From the NCBI GenBank assembly GCA_902780935.1, contig CACZHP010000006.1, forward strand, positions 1 to 64,000: 64,000 nt of DNA, read 5' to 3'. Origin of the DNA: an uncultured Bacteroidia bacterium (GTDB lineage: Bacteria > Bacteroidota > Bacteroidia > Bacteroidales > UBA932). Shown piece after piece: positions 44,360 through 53,264 of the stretch (its first letter is position 1; every line of letters begins with the position of its first letter). The notes under the pieces were generated by a model that saw nothing but the letters and a program-made list of their open reading frames with translations, was not told the DNA's origin and searched no databases. The translations under genes were made by a program, and so were the position numbers.

Positions 44360-47300
44360 ATGAGGCTCCTCCAGGTCTTTTTCTCCATCTTGTTGGCTAT
44401 GATCCCATTACCTGGTCATAGCCAGGAACTCGTTGTCATTTTCAATACTGTCCCGAACCAGTATAAACCCCAGGTCTGGTGGCATTGGATGGATGGGAAT
44501 GTCTCCCAGGAGGGGATAAGGAAGGATCTGGAATGGATGAGACGCTCCGGCATTGGTGGGGTTCACCAGTTCGATGCCGGGGGTATTGATATGCCCAGGG
44601 CGGCCAAGGTGAAACTCCCATATCTGTCAGATGGATGGAAGGACGCTTTCAGATATGCGGTCTCTCTGGCTGATTCTTTTGGAATGGATGTCACCATAGC
44701 GAGCGCTCCCGGCTGGAGTTCTACAGGCGGGACTTGGGTGAAGCCTGCGGACGCTGTCAAGAAACTGGAGTGGCGGTCTGTTGACGTGGATGGCGGGAAA
44801 GTCGAGGTCAGCCTTCCGGATCTCTACAGGGTCACGGGACCTTATCAGGATTTCTTTCAAGGCAATGACAGGGTGCAGATCGCGCCCTATGGCAAGGATC
44901 TGTTCGTGCTTGCTGTCAAGAGATCCCCTTCGGACCGTTCAATGGAAGAAATGGGGGCAGAGATCGAAGTCTCGGACACTTTGATTACCGTCAAATTGAA
45001 CAGGAGATATTCCATCAAGGCGTTCACCCTGAAGTCGATGTCCATGGGAGGAAGGCCGAGGGAAGGGGAGCCTGTATGGCGTAATGTCCTGGAGTGCAGT
45101 GATGACGGAGTCTCATGGAAGGAGATACATAAAGTGTCCCCTTCGAGACTGCCCTATATGACAGAAGACATCAGCCCTGTCAGGGCCAGATGGTTCCGGG
45201 TCAGGGGAGAGAAACTTGAGGCGCTGGACCTGTTCACGACCCGGAAGGTGAACCATTCGGAGGAACTTGGCGGATTTAGTAATGTGCCAGATTTCAATAA
45301 GTTCCATATCCCTCCAGGGAGAAGATTTTTTAGCCGGGGACGCTATGTCAAAACCGGTGATGTCATCGACCTGACAGGGAAGATGACTCCTGACGGTCAT
45401 CTTTCATGCTCCCTTCCGGGAGGCCGCTGGAGAATATACCGTTTCGGATGGTCGATTACCGGAAAGGTCAACCATCCTGCCTCTCCCGAGGCCACCGGAC
45501 TGGAGGTTGACAAACTTGACAAGGACGCCTGGATGAGGTATTTCCGTCATTATCTCGACCTTTACAAAGATGCCTCCGGAGGCCGGCTTGGCGCAGAAGG
45601 GATAAGATACCTTCTAACTGACAGTTACGAGGCGGGTTCTTTCACATGGACCGCGAATCTCGCCCGTGAATTCAGGGACCGCAGGGGATATGACTTGCGT
45701 CCCTGGCTCCCCGTCCTGGCCGGAGAAATCATCGGCGGCCCCCGGGAGAGCGAGGGTTTCCTGTGGGACTGGAGGAGGACACTCGGTGAGCTGTTTGTGG
45801 AGAACTATCAGAGAATCAGGGATTTGGTGGAGGAATATAACCTGGCGGGCTACTACTGTGAGACCCACGAGGGCGGAAGGGCATACGTCGGTGACGGCAT
45901 GGATCCGAAACTCTCGGCTTCGATACCTATGGCCGCGATTTGGATGGAGAACACTCCGACAGGCTCCAGTATTCCTTCGTCCGTGGCCGACATCAGGGAG
46001 TCTGCTTCGGCCGCCCATATCTCCGGAGCAGGGATAGTCGCCTCGGAGACTTTCTCTGTCAATGGTGACGAAGGAAGGGCATACACCTATTGCCCTGAGA
46101 ATATGAAATATGTGGCTGATGTCGCTATGGCGGCGGGGGTCAACCGTTTCGTTATCCACGAGAGCGCCTCCCAGCCGAACGACTCGTACCTTCCCGGGCT
46201 TCAGCTTTTCCGTTATGGCCAGTGGCTTCACCGGAATGAGACTTGGGGAGAGTATGCCTGGGTGCTGATGGATTACCTCGGAAGGTCAAGCGCCTTGCTG
46301 AGGCAGGGGATTCCTGTCGCGGACATACTTCTATATTACGGTGAGGACAGCAATGTGACATCCTTGTACGGCGGAGGCACATTCGCCTCGTTGCCCCAAG
46401 TCCCTGCCGGTTATGAATATGATTTCGCAAATCCAACTGTCCTCAAGTCATATCTCGAGTCAGTTGTCAGTGTCGCCATTGCCTCCGGTGACGGCCGTAA
46501 TGCGCCTGGGCGGACATTTACCCGGAGAGGGCGCGAAGCGCAGGGAGCCCAGGCGCCTTTTACGGCCGCACCGGACGAGGCTGAGACTTTGCTGGAAAGT
46601 GCTGGAGGGACGAGCTACAAGGTGTTGTGGCTGGACGGGAATATCCGGACGATGTCTGCGGAGATGCTCCAGAAGATCAAGGAATATGCGGATGCCGGGG
46701 TGAGGATCTGCGGGGCTCCTCCGGAGCGACCAGCTGGTCTGAACGCGGACAAGAAAGCCTTCAGGAGAATCGTGAAAGACATTTGGGAAAGCGGCAGGGA
46801 GAATGTCTATGGATCGCTCGATGAAGCCCTGGAGGGCATCGCCCCAGACTGCGTCGCTGAGTTTGACGGTGTCCCCGCGGGCCCTGAGAAGTTCCGTTAT
46901 GTCCACCGCTCGATGGAAGACGGCACACAGATATACTGGGTCAGGAACTTCTCAGGGAAAGACGCCATGGCGAGAATCAGCTTCAGGGACTCGGGTCCTT
47001 ACGCCGCCCTCTTTAATCCTGAAAACGGGAAAATATTCACATTGGACACCTTCCTTCAAGACGGGCGGACTCTTGCGGATATCCCGATGCTATCCACTGA
47101 CGCCTTCTTCGTGGTTTTCTCGCCCAATCCCTTCCCTTATCCGACCTTGCCCTCCTGTCGTCCTGAGCGAAGCGAAGGATCTTTCCCCATCCCCGGCCCT
47201 TGGACCGTAACCTTCGACCAGAAGGGCGGAGGTCAGGTGAGGGAGGTGTTCATAAGCCTGGGGTCCTGGACCGAGAGCGGCGATCCCGTGGTCAAGTATT

Positions 47301-47656
47301 TTTCAGGCACCGCAGTTTACCGTACTACCTTCTTCCTGGAATCCGGCTTCCCGGTTGGGGATGCCCCCATATACTTGGACCTCGGATCAGTGAAGAACAT
47401 CGCTGAGGTCTTCGTCAACGGAAAACCTTGCGGCGTGTTGTGGAAAGCCCCTTTCAGAACCGAAGACCTCTCCGGGGCCCTGCGTCCTGGGAAGAACTCA
47501 CTGGAAATCAAGGTGACGAACCTCTGGCGCAACCGCATGATAGGGGATGTCCAGCCTGGCGAGACCCGCCCTGTCACGGCCATCCGTCGCTTCTATAAAG
47601 CAGGCGACTCCCTCCTGCCTTCAGGCCTTCTTGGCCCTGTCGTGATCACTCGGTGA
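44360..47656 (+). CDS. GH106 alpha-L-rhamnosidase with two in-frame repeat insertions
   Basis: A 1098-residue exported glycoside hydrolase, with a signal peptide ending PGHSQ. The start PQVWWHWMDGNVSQEGIRKDLEWM, GIGGVHQFDAGG and TIASAPGWSSTGG identify family GH106 (alpha-L-rhamnosidase). LTDSYEAGSFTW and YYCETHEGGRAYVGDG lie in the catalytic region. A C-terminal beta-sandwich domain (about 960-1080; VKNIAEVFVNGKPCGVLWKAPF) follows. Two segments look foreign: residues 711-737 (palindromic element copy C, RTFTRRGREAQGA) and about 932-942 (SCRPERSEGSF). The frame is intact, so the protein may still be active. Its 3' end overlaps tamB by 11 bp in antisense. Confidence 0.85.
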   Translation: MRLLQVFFSILLAMIPLPGHSQELVVIFNTVPNQYKPQVWWHWMDGNVSQEGIRKDLEWMRRSGIGGVHQFDAGGIDMPRAAKVKLPYLSDGWKDAFRYAVSLADSFGMDVTIASAPGWSSTGGTWVKPADAVKKLEWRSVDVDGGKVEVSLPDLYRVTGPYQDFFQGNDRVQIAPYGKDLFVLAVKRSPSDRSMEEMGAEIEVSDTLITVKLNRRYSIKAFTLKSMSMGGRPREGEPVWRNVLECSDDGVSWKEIHKVSPSRLPYMTEDISPVRARWFRVRGEKLEALDLFTTRKVNHSEELGGFSNVPDFNKFHIPPGRRFFSRGRYVKTGDVIDLTGKMTPDGHLSCSLPGGRWRIYRFGWSITGKVNHPASPEATGLEVDKLDKDAWMRYFRHYLDLYKDASGGRLGAEGIRYLLTDSYEAGSFTWTANLAREFRDRRGYDLRPWLPVLAGEIIGGPRESEGFLWDWRRTLGELFVENYQRIRDLVEEYNLAGYYCETHEGGRAYVGDGMDPKLSASIPMAAIWMENTPTGSSIPSSVADIRESASAAHISGAGIVASETFSVNGDEGRAYTYCPENMKYVADVAMAAGVNRFVIHESASQPNDSYLPGLQLFRYGQWLHRNETWGEYAWVLMDYLGRSSALLRQGIPVADILLYYGEDSNVTSLYGGGTFASLPQVPAGYEYDFANPTVLKSYLESVVSVAIASGDGRNAPGRTFTRRGREAQGAQAPFTAAPDEAETLLESAGGTSYKVLWLDGNIRTMSAEMLQKIKEYADAGVRICGAPPERPAGLNADKKAFRRIVKDIWESGRENVYGSLDEALEGIAPDCVAEFDGVPAGPEKFRYVHRSMEDGTQIYWVRNFSGKDAMARISFRDSGPYAALFNPENGKIFTLDTFLQDGRTLADIPMLSTDAFFVVFSPNPFPYPTLPSCRPERSEGSFPIPGPWTVTFDQKGGGQVREVFISLGSWTESGDPVVKYFSGTAVYRTTFFLESGFPVGDAPIYLDLGSVKNIAEVFVNGKPCGVLWKAPFRTEDLSGALRPGKNSLEIKVTNLWRNRMIGDVQPGETRPVTAIRRFYKAGDSLLPSGLLGPVVITR
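46492..46568 (+). repeat. Palindromic in-frame element, copy C
   Basis: The 37-nt core (46511-46547) lies between arms 46492-46510 and 46548-46568, which are complementary over CGGCCGTAA and GCGCCTGGG with a small bulge. It is read in the same frame as copy A and encodes RTFTRRGREAQGA inside the GH106 protein. Confidence 0.85.
47157..47184 (+). repeat. Short dispersed repeat (CRPERSEGS-encoding)
   Basis: The segment around CCTGAGCGAAGCGAAGGATC encodes CRPERSEGS. I know this peptide as the mark of a short repeat scattered through many bacterial genomes, normally between genes. Here it lies in frame in a low-complexity linker of the GH106 protein, before the C-terminal beta-sandwich domain. 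It contains GCGAAGC, also found in the palindromic element core. Confidence 0.7.
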
Positions 47657-50600
47657 TAGATATCTTGTTGAGCTCCTTCTCCAGAACTGGAGCGTTGGCT
47701 CTTTCTTGACGTTTCTTACGGCTTGTGAAGATGCTCCGGGCGAGCTCTCTGAATGTGCTGAACTCCTTCTGGTAGGTCACACCGACTCCATTTCTCTGGT
47801 AGTTGTCCAGGAAGTTGGTGTAGTCGTCGGCCGAATGGGAGAAAAGTTTCAGTCTGACCTGGCCTGGCTTGTCGAGCTTTATCTCGATGTCAAGGTCTCC
47901 AACTACATCCCCCTGGGATGAGTTGCCGTATTCCCTGTTGCCGACATTTCCGTTCACTATAACCCTGTTGTTGAACAATTGGGTAGACACGGCGACGTCG
48001 AAGATGTTCGAGCCGCTTTGGCTGGATTGATAATTCAAACCGAAGTCTAATGGTATGTCCAGTTTCTGCAATATGTTGTTGAGCTGCCCGGCCATGATCT
48101 CCGCCAGGTTCGTGTAGAGGTTCGAGGTGTTGTTGACGATTCCGGACTGCTCTTCCGGCATGAATCCTCCAGAGATCAGCAGGGCGAGGAACTGCCGCTG
48201 CACTTTGTCCTCTGTGTTGAGGGCGCTCTCCACATTCGCCTTGGTGGTGGGGTCGATGTCCGGTACATCGATCGAGAACGTCAGCTGTGGCTCCCTGAGC
48301 TTTCCTGAGATCCCGATTCCGCAATTCACCGTCCTCCTGCTGGACACGGAGGCGGTGTCAGCGATCAAAGTGGCGATCGAGGCTTTTGTGGTATAGACTC
48401 CGTCGATGTCCAAGTCGCTGTCCATCACATCCCCATTGAACCTTATGGAACTTCCCTGCGACAGGGAGAAGTCTTTCTGGGTGATGTCGAGCGCGTTGAA
48501 ATGGAATTTACCGGAGGCGAGAGTGTATTCACCATTGATGGTGAACACATCCGCGGCGGGACGTACAATTATGTCTATATTCCCTTGACCTCGTCCATTG
48601 AGGGCGTTCCCGGAGAGCCGGTCGATCTCGACGTAGGCCTCAGTCCTCTCGTTGGCGGATATTCTCAGGTGGATGCCGAAATCGTTCTCTTTCTTGCTCT
48701 CCGACACGAGCCTGTTCATCATCACGTCATAAGGATCGATGTAGATCTCTTTCTCAGGCTCCTTGAAAGTGAGCAGGTTGGTGTTGGCGTCTGATGAGGC
48801 GTTGTCTATGGGAATGTGTATTGATCCGTTTTTGTCGGTCCGCGCGTCCACGTCGAGCCGTATCGCGTTGAAAGGTCCTTTGATAGAGACATTTCCAGTC
48901 GCGAAAACATTGCCGTAGATGGCCTCCCCGGAAGTGGGGGACATATTTATGGCTTCCATACGGTTCATCCTTATCCCGGTGTCCATCCTGATGTTCTTGA
49001 GATGATCAAACAGGATGCCTCCAGAGATGGTTCCGGTGCCGTCAAACCTGTCCCTGACCGCTATACCGTCCAGATGGAGACCGCCGTTGTCTATGGTGAA
49101 CGGGCCGCTCGCATAGTACGGCACATTAGTGTAGGCGACCTTGAGCATCACGTTGTCGAACCTGGTTCCTTCCCCGGAGAGGGACAAGTTGTCCGTCTTG
49201 CCGTGGATCCTCACTTTTCCGCTCACATGTCCGTCGGTCTCGCTGAAAACTGATGACAGCACCGGCGCGATGTAACCGGCTTCCAAGTTCTTCAGGTCGG
49301 CGACAATGTCCAGTGTCTTGTCCTTCATTCCATAGAAGCCGTTGATATCGAAGGTCTTGGCTCCGTTGAGGACATTGTTGGCCAATATGTCCAAGACCCC
49401 GTCACCGACCATTCCGCAGTCGATTCTCATGGCTCCGGCGTCAATTCCGCCTACTTTCACCGAGTCACACTGAAGCGCTACCGAAAGACCGGCGTTGCTT
49501 TCCCAAGGGGTGGAAAGGGTGGAGCGTCCCGTGGCGAGTCCTGAGATTCCGTAGTCTTGCCCAAGCAGGATGTTGGCTATGGCCATGTCGAATTTCACCA
49601 GATTCACTTCCAGGGTGTCCGGTCTTGTCTTCGAGTAGCCTCCGTCCACCTTTATGGATTGGCCTCCGCATGCGGCAGAGAGGTTGTCTATGGTCCAGTC
49701 CTTTCCAAAGAGGTTGATGTCGGACTGCGAAATGAGCCACTCCTGGTCGTTGATCCACAGGCTGGACGGAAGAGTGTGGCCATGGATCATGAGCTCTCCT
49801 TCCGGGGACCTTTCCAGCTCACTGGAAAGGTAGATCTCTCCCTTGTCAGCGAAATCGCCCTTGTTGTCGAACGAATATCCGAGACCCACATGGTTCTCGC
49901 TGGCGAAAAGAGAGAGATGGTCATTCTTGAACATCATGCCGGCGACCGCCAGTTCAGAGCCTGTCATGGCTCCGTTCAGGCTGCCTCCCTTATTGTCGAA
50001 AGCCAGATCTATGTTCCGCAGGTAATTCTTGCCGAGAGCTATCCTGGAGGACTTGACGGAGGCTTTCACCTCTCCTTGATCTGAAACCGTGAGCCGAACA
50101 CGGGAACTGTCGGCGATGTACAGTCCGGGCATGGCGAACGACAGCACGTCCCGGATGTCGTGGATGTCCAGCTTCACGTCGTACTTGTCGGACATCCAAG
50201 TCTTGACCGTGTCTTTGCAAAGGACTGGAAGCTCTTTAAGCAGAGTGAGTTCCCTGAGGTCCCTGACGATTTTGGTGATAGGCTTGGTCCCGACATAGGA
50301 CCCGTTGGCGAAATCGGAGTCGAGGTTGACCCTGTGTCTCCCGTTACCGGAGTGGGAGGCTATCGTTATGTCCCCGACATCATATTTCCCAAGAGAATTC
50401 TCCAGCCCGAGATCCATTATGTCGAGGTCTCCGATAATGTCTCCGCTGTTGACGGTCATGTAGTTGGCGTTGACTCTTCCCGCGACTTTGGAGACGCCCC
50501 TCTTGTCCAGTCCAAGGGCCTGGAGGTCAGCGTAGCCGATGTCCGCGTAGAACTTGTAAAGGCCGTTGCTTGTCTTGTCGGAGAGGGTGAATATTCCCTG

Positions 50601-52154
50601 GAACAGGAAGTTGAGGTTGGGATCATTGCAGATCAGGCGACCGTCGAAAGCCTTGTCGGAGAAAGTTCCGGCGGCCATGATATTCGAGTACTCATATTCC
50701 AGCGCCTGTAATTTGTCGATGAAGAGGGAATCTATCTTTAGATTGATCCCTCCCTTCCCGAGGGAAGCGTCCATCGCTCCGCGCATGGTCAAGTCACCGA
50801 TCTTGTCAGTCCCGACTATCCTTCCGATGTCCAGGGCGTTGGTCGCGACCACTCCTGAGAATCTCCTGACCCCGCCTCTTTTGATCAGGTCGTGAAGTCG
50901 GATGTCCGTGCTCAGCGCCCCATTACTCTCGGATCCGGCTTTGCCTTTGACATTCAGGTTGTTAAGGGTCCCTTTCACATGCCCTTCGAATCCCAGCCTG
51001 TCGCCGGGAGCGTATTTCCCGAGCGCAAGCTTCGCTGAAGGGGCGAATCCGTTAACGAATTTTCCGAGTCCTTCCGAGGTGAAAGAGAGGTTATCAACCC
51101 TGAAATCGAACACGGTGTTGTCGATCTCGGGCAGTCCTGAAAGCCGCCCTTCCGCATAACCCTTGACTCCGCTCCCGGACTCGGTGAAGTCGATGCGGTC
51201 GATTCTCAGGTCGCTTACGGTCCCGTCCACATCCGCCTTCTGCAGGTCGAACCTGACGGACATGTCCTTGAGGGCCGAGGCGAAATAGGAGAGGCTCTTG
51301 AAATCCACCCTGCTGGAGCGGATGTCTCCGGTGAGCCGGACTTCCTCAATGAAATCATTGAAAGCGTCAATCCCGGAATAGCTCATGGCGAACTCCCTCA
51401 TCTTTATGTCCGACCAGTCGTCTTTGAGCTTCAGGTCCTCGATAAGGGTCCGGCCTCCTCCTACTGTAGTCTTTCCTGAAAGGGACGCGATATGGTAGCC
51501 GCTCTTCTCAGTGGCCTCCAGCTCATCCACCACCCCTTTCATATATCCGCTGGACAGGCTAAGGTCATGAGCCTCAAGGGTTTTCACGGTCACGTCCATG
51601 TCCGCCCAGTCGATCCCGTATTCCTTCGGGGGGTGGACGCTTTTAAGGTTGACGAACCTGAAACGGAATCCGTCCACTTCCACTTTCCCCGCATCGAAAA
51701 TGTCCCCCATCTCTTTATCCGGATCAGGTTCCTTCCCGGAAGGCGGGAACACGCGTTTGAGGTTGCTGCCGCCAGGCTGGGTGACGAAAGTGAAAGCGCC
51801 CCCGGTGACCGAGACTCTTCCGAGGTGGATCCCCTCATTCTTGAAAAGACCTTTCAGGGAGAACGACGCGACTATTGACTTGGCGCTCGCGACTGTGTCC
51901 AGGACTTCTCCGGAGGGGGTGATCGGCGGATTCTCGTCGATTAACCGGAAGTCTTTGATAATTATGGCGTTGAAGGGCTTTAAGTGGATTGAGGAGAACT
52001 CGATTTTCCCGCCGAGCTTGCTTTCCAGGACATCCACGGCCCTCTTTGTGAGGAAAGTCTGCACCCCGGGTATCTGGAAAATAATCCATGCCGCGGCCAG
52101 GATGACCGCCATCGTAACGATAATATTCCGTAATATCTTGAGTGCTTTTCTCAC
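47646..52154 (-). CDS. tamB: Translocation and assembly module TamB (DUF490)
   Basis: A 1502-residue protein anchored by one N-terminal helix (about 9-30, LRNIIVTMAVILAAAWIIF). A long periplasmic repeat-beta body follows, and the C-terminal DUF490/TamB domain (about 1130-1470; LNGRGQGNIDIIVRPA, FNALDITQKDFSLSQGSSIRFNGD, LNTEDKVQRQFLALLISGGFM). TamB-like proteins bridge inner and outer membranes in lipid transport and barrel assembly. No tamA gene is next to it. The start is GTG at 52154, 6 bp after a perfect TATATTTG, which suggests a leaderless mRNA. Confidence 0.9.
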   Translation of the reverse strand: MRKALKILRNIIVTMAVILAAAWIIFQIPGVQTFLTKRAVDVLESKLGGKIEFSSIHLKPFNAIIIKDFRLIDENPPITPSGEVLDTVASAKSIVASFSLKGLFKNEGIHLGRVSVTGGAFTFVTQPGGSNLKRVFPPSGKEPDPDKEMGDIFDAGKVEVDGFRFRFVNLKSVHPPKEYGIDWADMDVTVKTLEAHDLSLSSGYMKGVVDELEATEKSGYHIASLSGKTTVGGGRTLIEDLKLKDDWSDIKMREFAMSYSGIDAFNDFIEEVRLTGDIRSSRVDFKSLSYFASALKDMSVRFDLQKADVDGTVSDLRIDRIDFTESGSGVKGYAEGRLSGLPEIDNTVFDFRVDNLSFTSEGLGKFVNGFAPSAKLALGKYAPGDRLGFEGHVKGTLNNLNVKGKAGSESNGALSTDIRLHDLIKRGGVRRFSGVVATNALDIGRIVGTDKIGDLTMRGAMDASLGKGGINLKIDSLFIDKLQALEYEYSNIMAAGTFSDKAFDGRLICNDPNLNFLFQGIFTLSDKTSNGLYKFYADIGYADLQALGLDKRGVSKVAGRVNANYMTVNSGDIIGDLDIMDLGLENSLGKYDVGDITIASHSGNGRHRVNLDSDFANGSYVGTKPITKIVRDLRELTLLKELPVLCKDTVKTWMSDKYDVKLDIHDIRDVLSFAMPGLYIADSSRVRLTVSDQGEVKASVKSSRIALGKNYLRNIDLAFDNKGGSLNGAMTGSELAVAGMMFKNDHLSLFASENHVGLGYSFDNKGDFADKGEIYLSSELERSPEGELMIHGHTLPSSLWINDQEWLISQSDINLFGKDWTIDNLSAACGGQSIKVDGGYSKTRPDTLEVNLVKFDMAIANILLGQDYGISGLATGRSTLSTPWESNAGLSVALQCDSVKVGGIDAGAMRIDCGMVGDGVLDILANNVLNGAKTFDINGFYGMKDKTLDIVADLKNLEAGYIAPVLSSVFSETDGHVSGKVRIHGKTDNLSLSGEGTRFDNVMLKVAYTNVPYYASGPFTIDNGGLHLDGIAVRDRFDGTGTISGGILFDHLKNIRMDTGIRMNRMEAINMSPTSGEAIYGNVFATGNVSIKGPFNAIRLDVDARTDKNGSIHIPIDNASSDANTNLLTFKEPEKEIYIDPYDVMMNRLVSESKKENDFGIHLRISANERTEAYVEIDRLSGNALNGRGQGNIDIIVRPAADVFTINGEYTLASGKFHFNALDITQKDFSLSQGSSIRFNGDVMDSDLDIDGVYTTKASIATLIADTASVSSRRTVNCGIGISGKLREPQLTFSIDVPDIDPTTKANVESALNTEDKVQRQFLALLISGGFMPEEQSGIVNNTSNLYTNLAEIMAGQLNNILQKLDIPLDFGLNYQSSQSGSNIFDVAVSTQLFNNRVIVNGNVGNREYGNSSQGDVVGDLDIEIKLDKPGQVRLKLFSHSADDYTNFLDNYQRNGVGVTYQKEFSTFRELARSIFTSRKKRQERANAPVLEKELNKISITE

Positions 52155-52160
52155 AATCTA

Positions 52161-52168
52161 CAAATATA
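52161..52168 (-). promoter_or_regulatory. -7 element directly before the tamB GTG
   Basis: The minus strand reads TATATTTG, exact, and only six bases separate it from the GTG start of tamB. It is divergent from TAACTTCG (52193-52200) on the plus strand, the likely tsaD element 29 bp before its ATG. Confidence 0.55.
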
Positions 52169-52192
52169 CCAAATTACTTCAAAAACTTTCAT

Positions 52193-52200
52193 TAACTTCG
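52193..52200 (+). promoter_or_regulatory. -7-like element for tsaD
   Basis: TAACTTCG, one base off TAnnTTTG, in the 75-bp divergent gap between tamB and tsaD. Confidence 0.35.
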
Positions 52201-52229
52201 CGGTCATAATAAGAAAGTCTTTGAAGATT

Positions 52230-53252
52230 ATGGCGGATTATATCCTGGGAATAGAGTCAAGTTGTGACGACACTTCGGCGGCTGTGTTGAGAGACGGGGT
52301 CTTGCTCTCCAATGTGATCGCAAGCCAGCAGGTCCACAAGGATTTCGGGGGAGTCGTGCCCGAACTGGCTTCCAGGGCGCATGAGAAGAATATCGTCCCG
52401 GTCGTGAGCCAGGCTCTGGACAAGGCCGGAATAAAGGCCACCGACCTTACCGCCATAGCCTTTACCCGGGGCCCCGGACTCCTCGGATCCCTTCTTGTCG
52501 GAACTTCCTTCGCTAAAGCCATGGGCATCGCCCTTGACATCCCTATTATCATGGTCAACCATCTTCAGGGCCATATACTTGCGGGGTTCGTGGATCAGGA
52601 GGGCAAGGAGAACCGCCATCCGAAGTTCCCATACCTCTGCCTGCTTGTCTCAGGGGGCAATTCGCAGATTGTCAGGGTTGACAGCCCGCTGGAGTACACC
52701 ATCCTCGGGCAGACCATCGACGACGCTGTCGGCGAGGCCTTCGACAAATGTTCCAAGATGATGGGCCTGGGGTATCCGGGCGGTCCGGTGATCGACCGGC
52801 TCGCAAAGGAAGGTGATCCGGAGCGTTTCAAGTTCGCTAAACCCCAGATCCCCGGCTTGGATTACAGTTTCAGCGGTGTCAAGACTTCGTTGCTTTACTT
52901 TGTCAGGGATGAGGTCGCAAAGGATCCGGATTTTATTGAGAAGAACAAGGAAGACCTTTGCGCCAGTTTTCAGAAGACATTGATAGACATTCTTTTGAGC
53001 AAACTGATTAAGGCTGCGAAGCAGACCGGCATCAAGGAAGTGACTATAGGCGGCGGAGTGTCCGCCAACAGTGGACTGAGAGCCAGGATAGAGGCTGAAG
53101 GGAAGAAGAGGGGATGGAACACCTACCTACCGGAGTTCAAGTTCACCACCGACAACGCGGCGATGATCGCGGTAGCCGGGTGGTTCCGCCACAAGGCCGG
53201 GGAAAGGACCCCTTTGGATGTCGCCCCTGTTTCCAGAATAGCTGATTATTAA
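52230..53252 (+). CDS. tsaD: tRNA N6-adenosine threonylcarbamoyltransferase
   Basis: A 340-residue ASKHA-fold enzyme that transfers threonylcarbamoyl to A37 of ANN-decoding tRNAs. I take the ATG at 52230 (MADYILGIESSCDDTSAAV), not the TTG three codons upstream. Metal histidines are in MVNHLQGHILAG. Other blocks are LVSGGNSQIV, GQTIDDAVGEAFDKCSKMMGLGYPGGP, GGGVSANSGLR and FTTDNAAMIAVAG. The FAD dehydrogenase gene follows after 12 bp. Confidence 0.96.
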   Translation: MADYILGIESSCDDTSAAVLRDGVLLSNVIASQQVHKDFGGVVPELASRAHEKNIVPVVSQALDKAGIKATDLTAIAFTRGPGLLGSLLVGTSFAKAMGIALDIPIIMVNHLQGHILAGFVDQEGKENRHPKFPYLCLLVSGGNSQIVRVDSPLEYTILGQTIDDAVGEAFDKCSKMMGLGYPGGPVIDRLAKEGDPERFKFAKPQIPGLDYSFSGVKTSLLYFVRDEVAKDPDFIEKNKEDLCASFQKTLIDILLSKLIKAAKQTGIKEVTIGGGVSANSGLRARIEAEGKKRGWNTYLPEFKFTTDNAAMIAVAGWFRHKAGERTPLDVAPVSRIADY

Positions 53253-53264
53253 TAGTTTAAGAAT

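Noticed and set aside
44360-47656. GH2 beta-galactosidase as identity for the large glycosidase
   Set aside because: The WWHWMDGNV start and GIGGVHQFDAGG are GH106 features. The C-terminal beta-sandwich resembles GH2 sugar-binding domains, which explains the first impression.
47646-47656. Antisense overlap of the GH106 and tamB 3' ends as a regulatory device
   Set aside because: An 11-bp tail-to-tail overlap is common in compact genomes and no structure or conserved motif is visible there.
14665-53030. Other GCGAAGC heptamers (near 14667, 31106 and 53018) as further copies of the palindromic element
   Set aside because: They lack the rest of the core and paired arms, and encode normal conserved residues of their genes.
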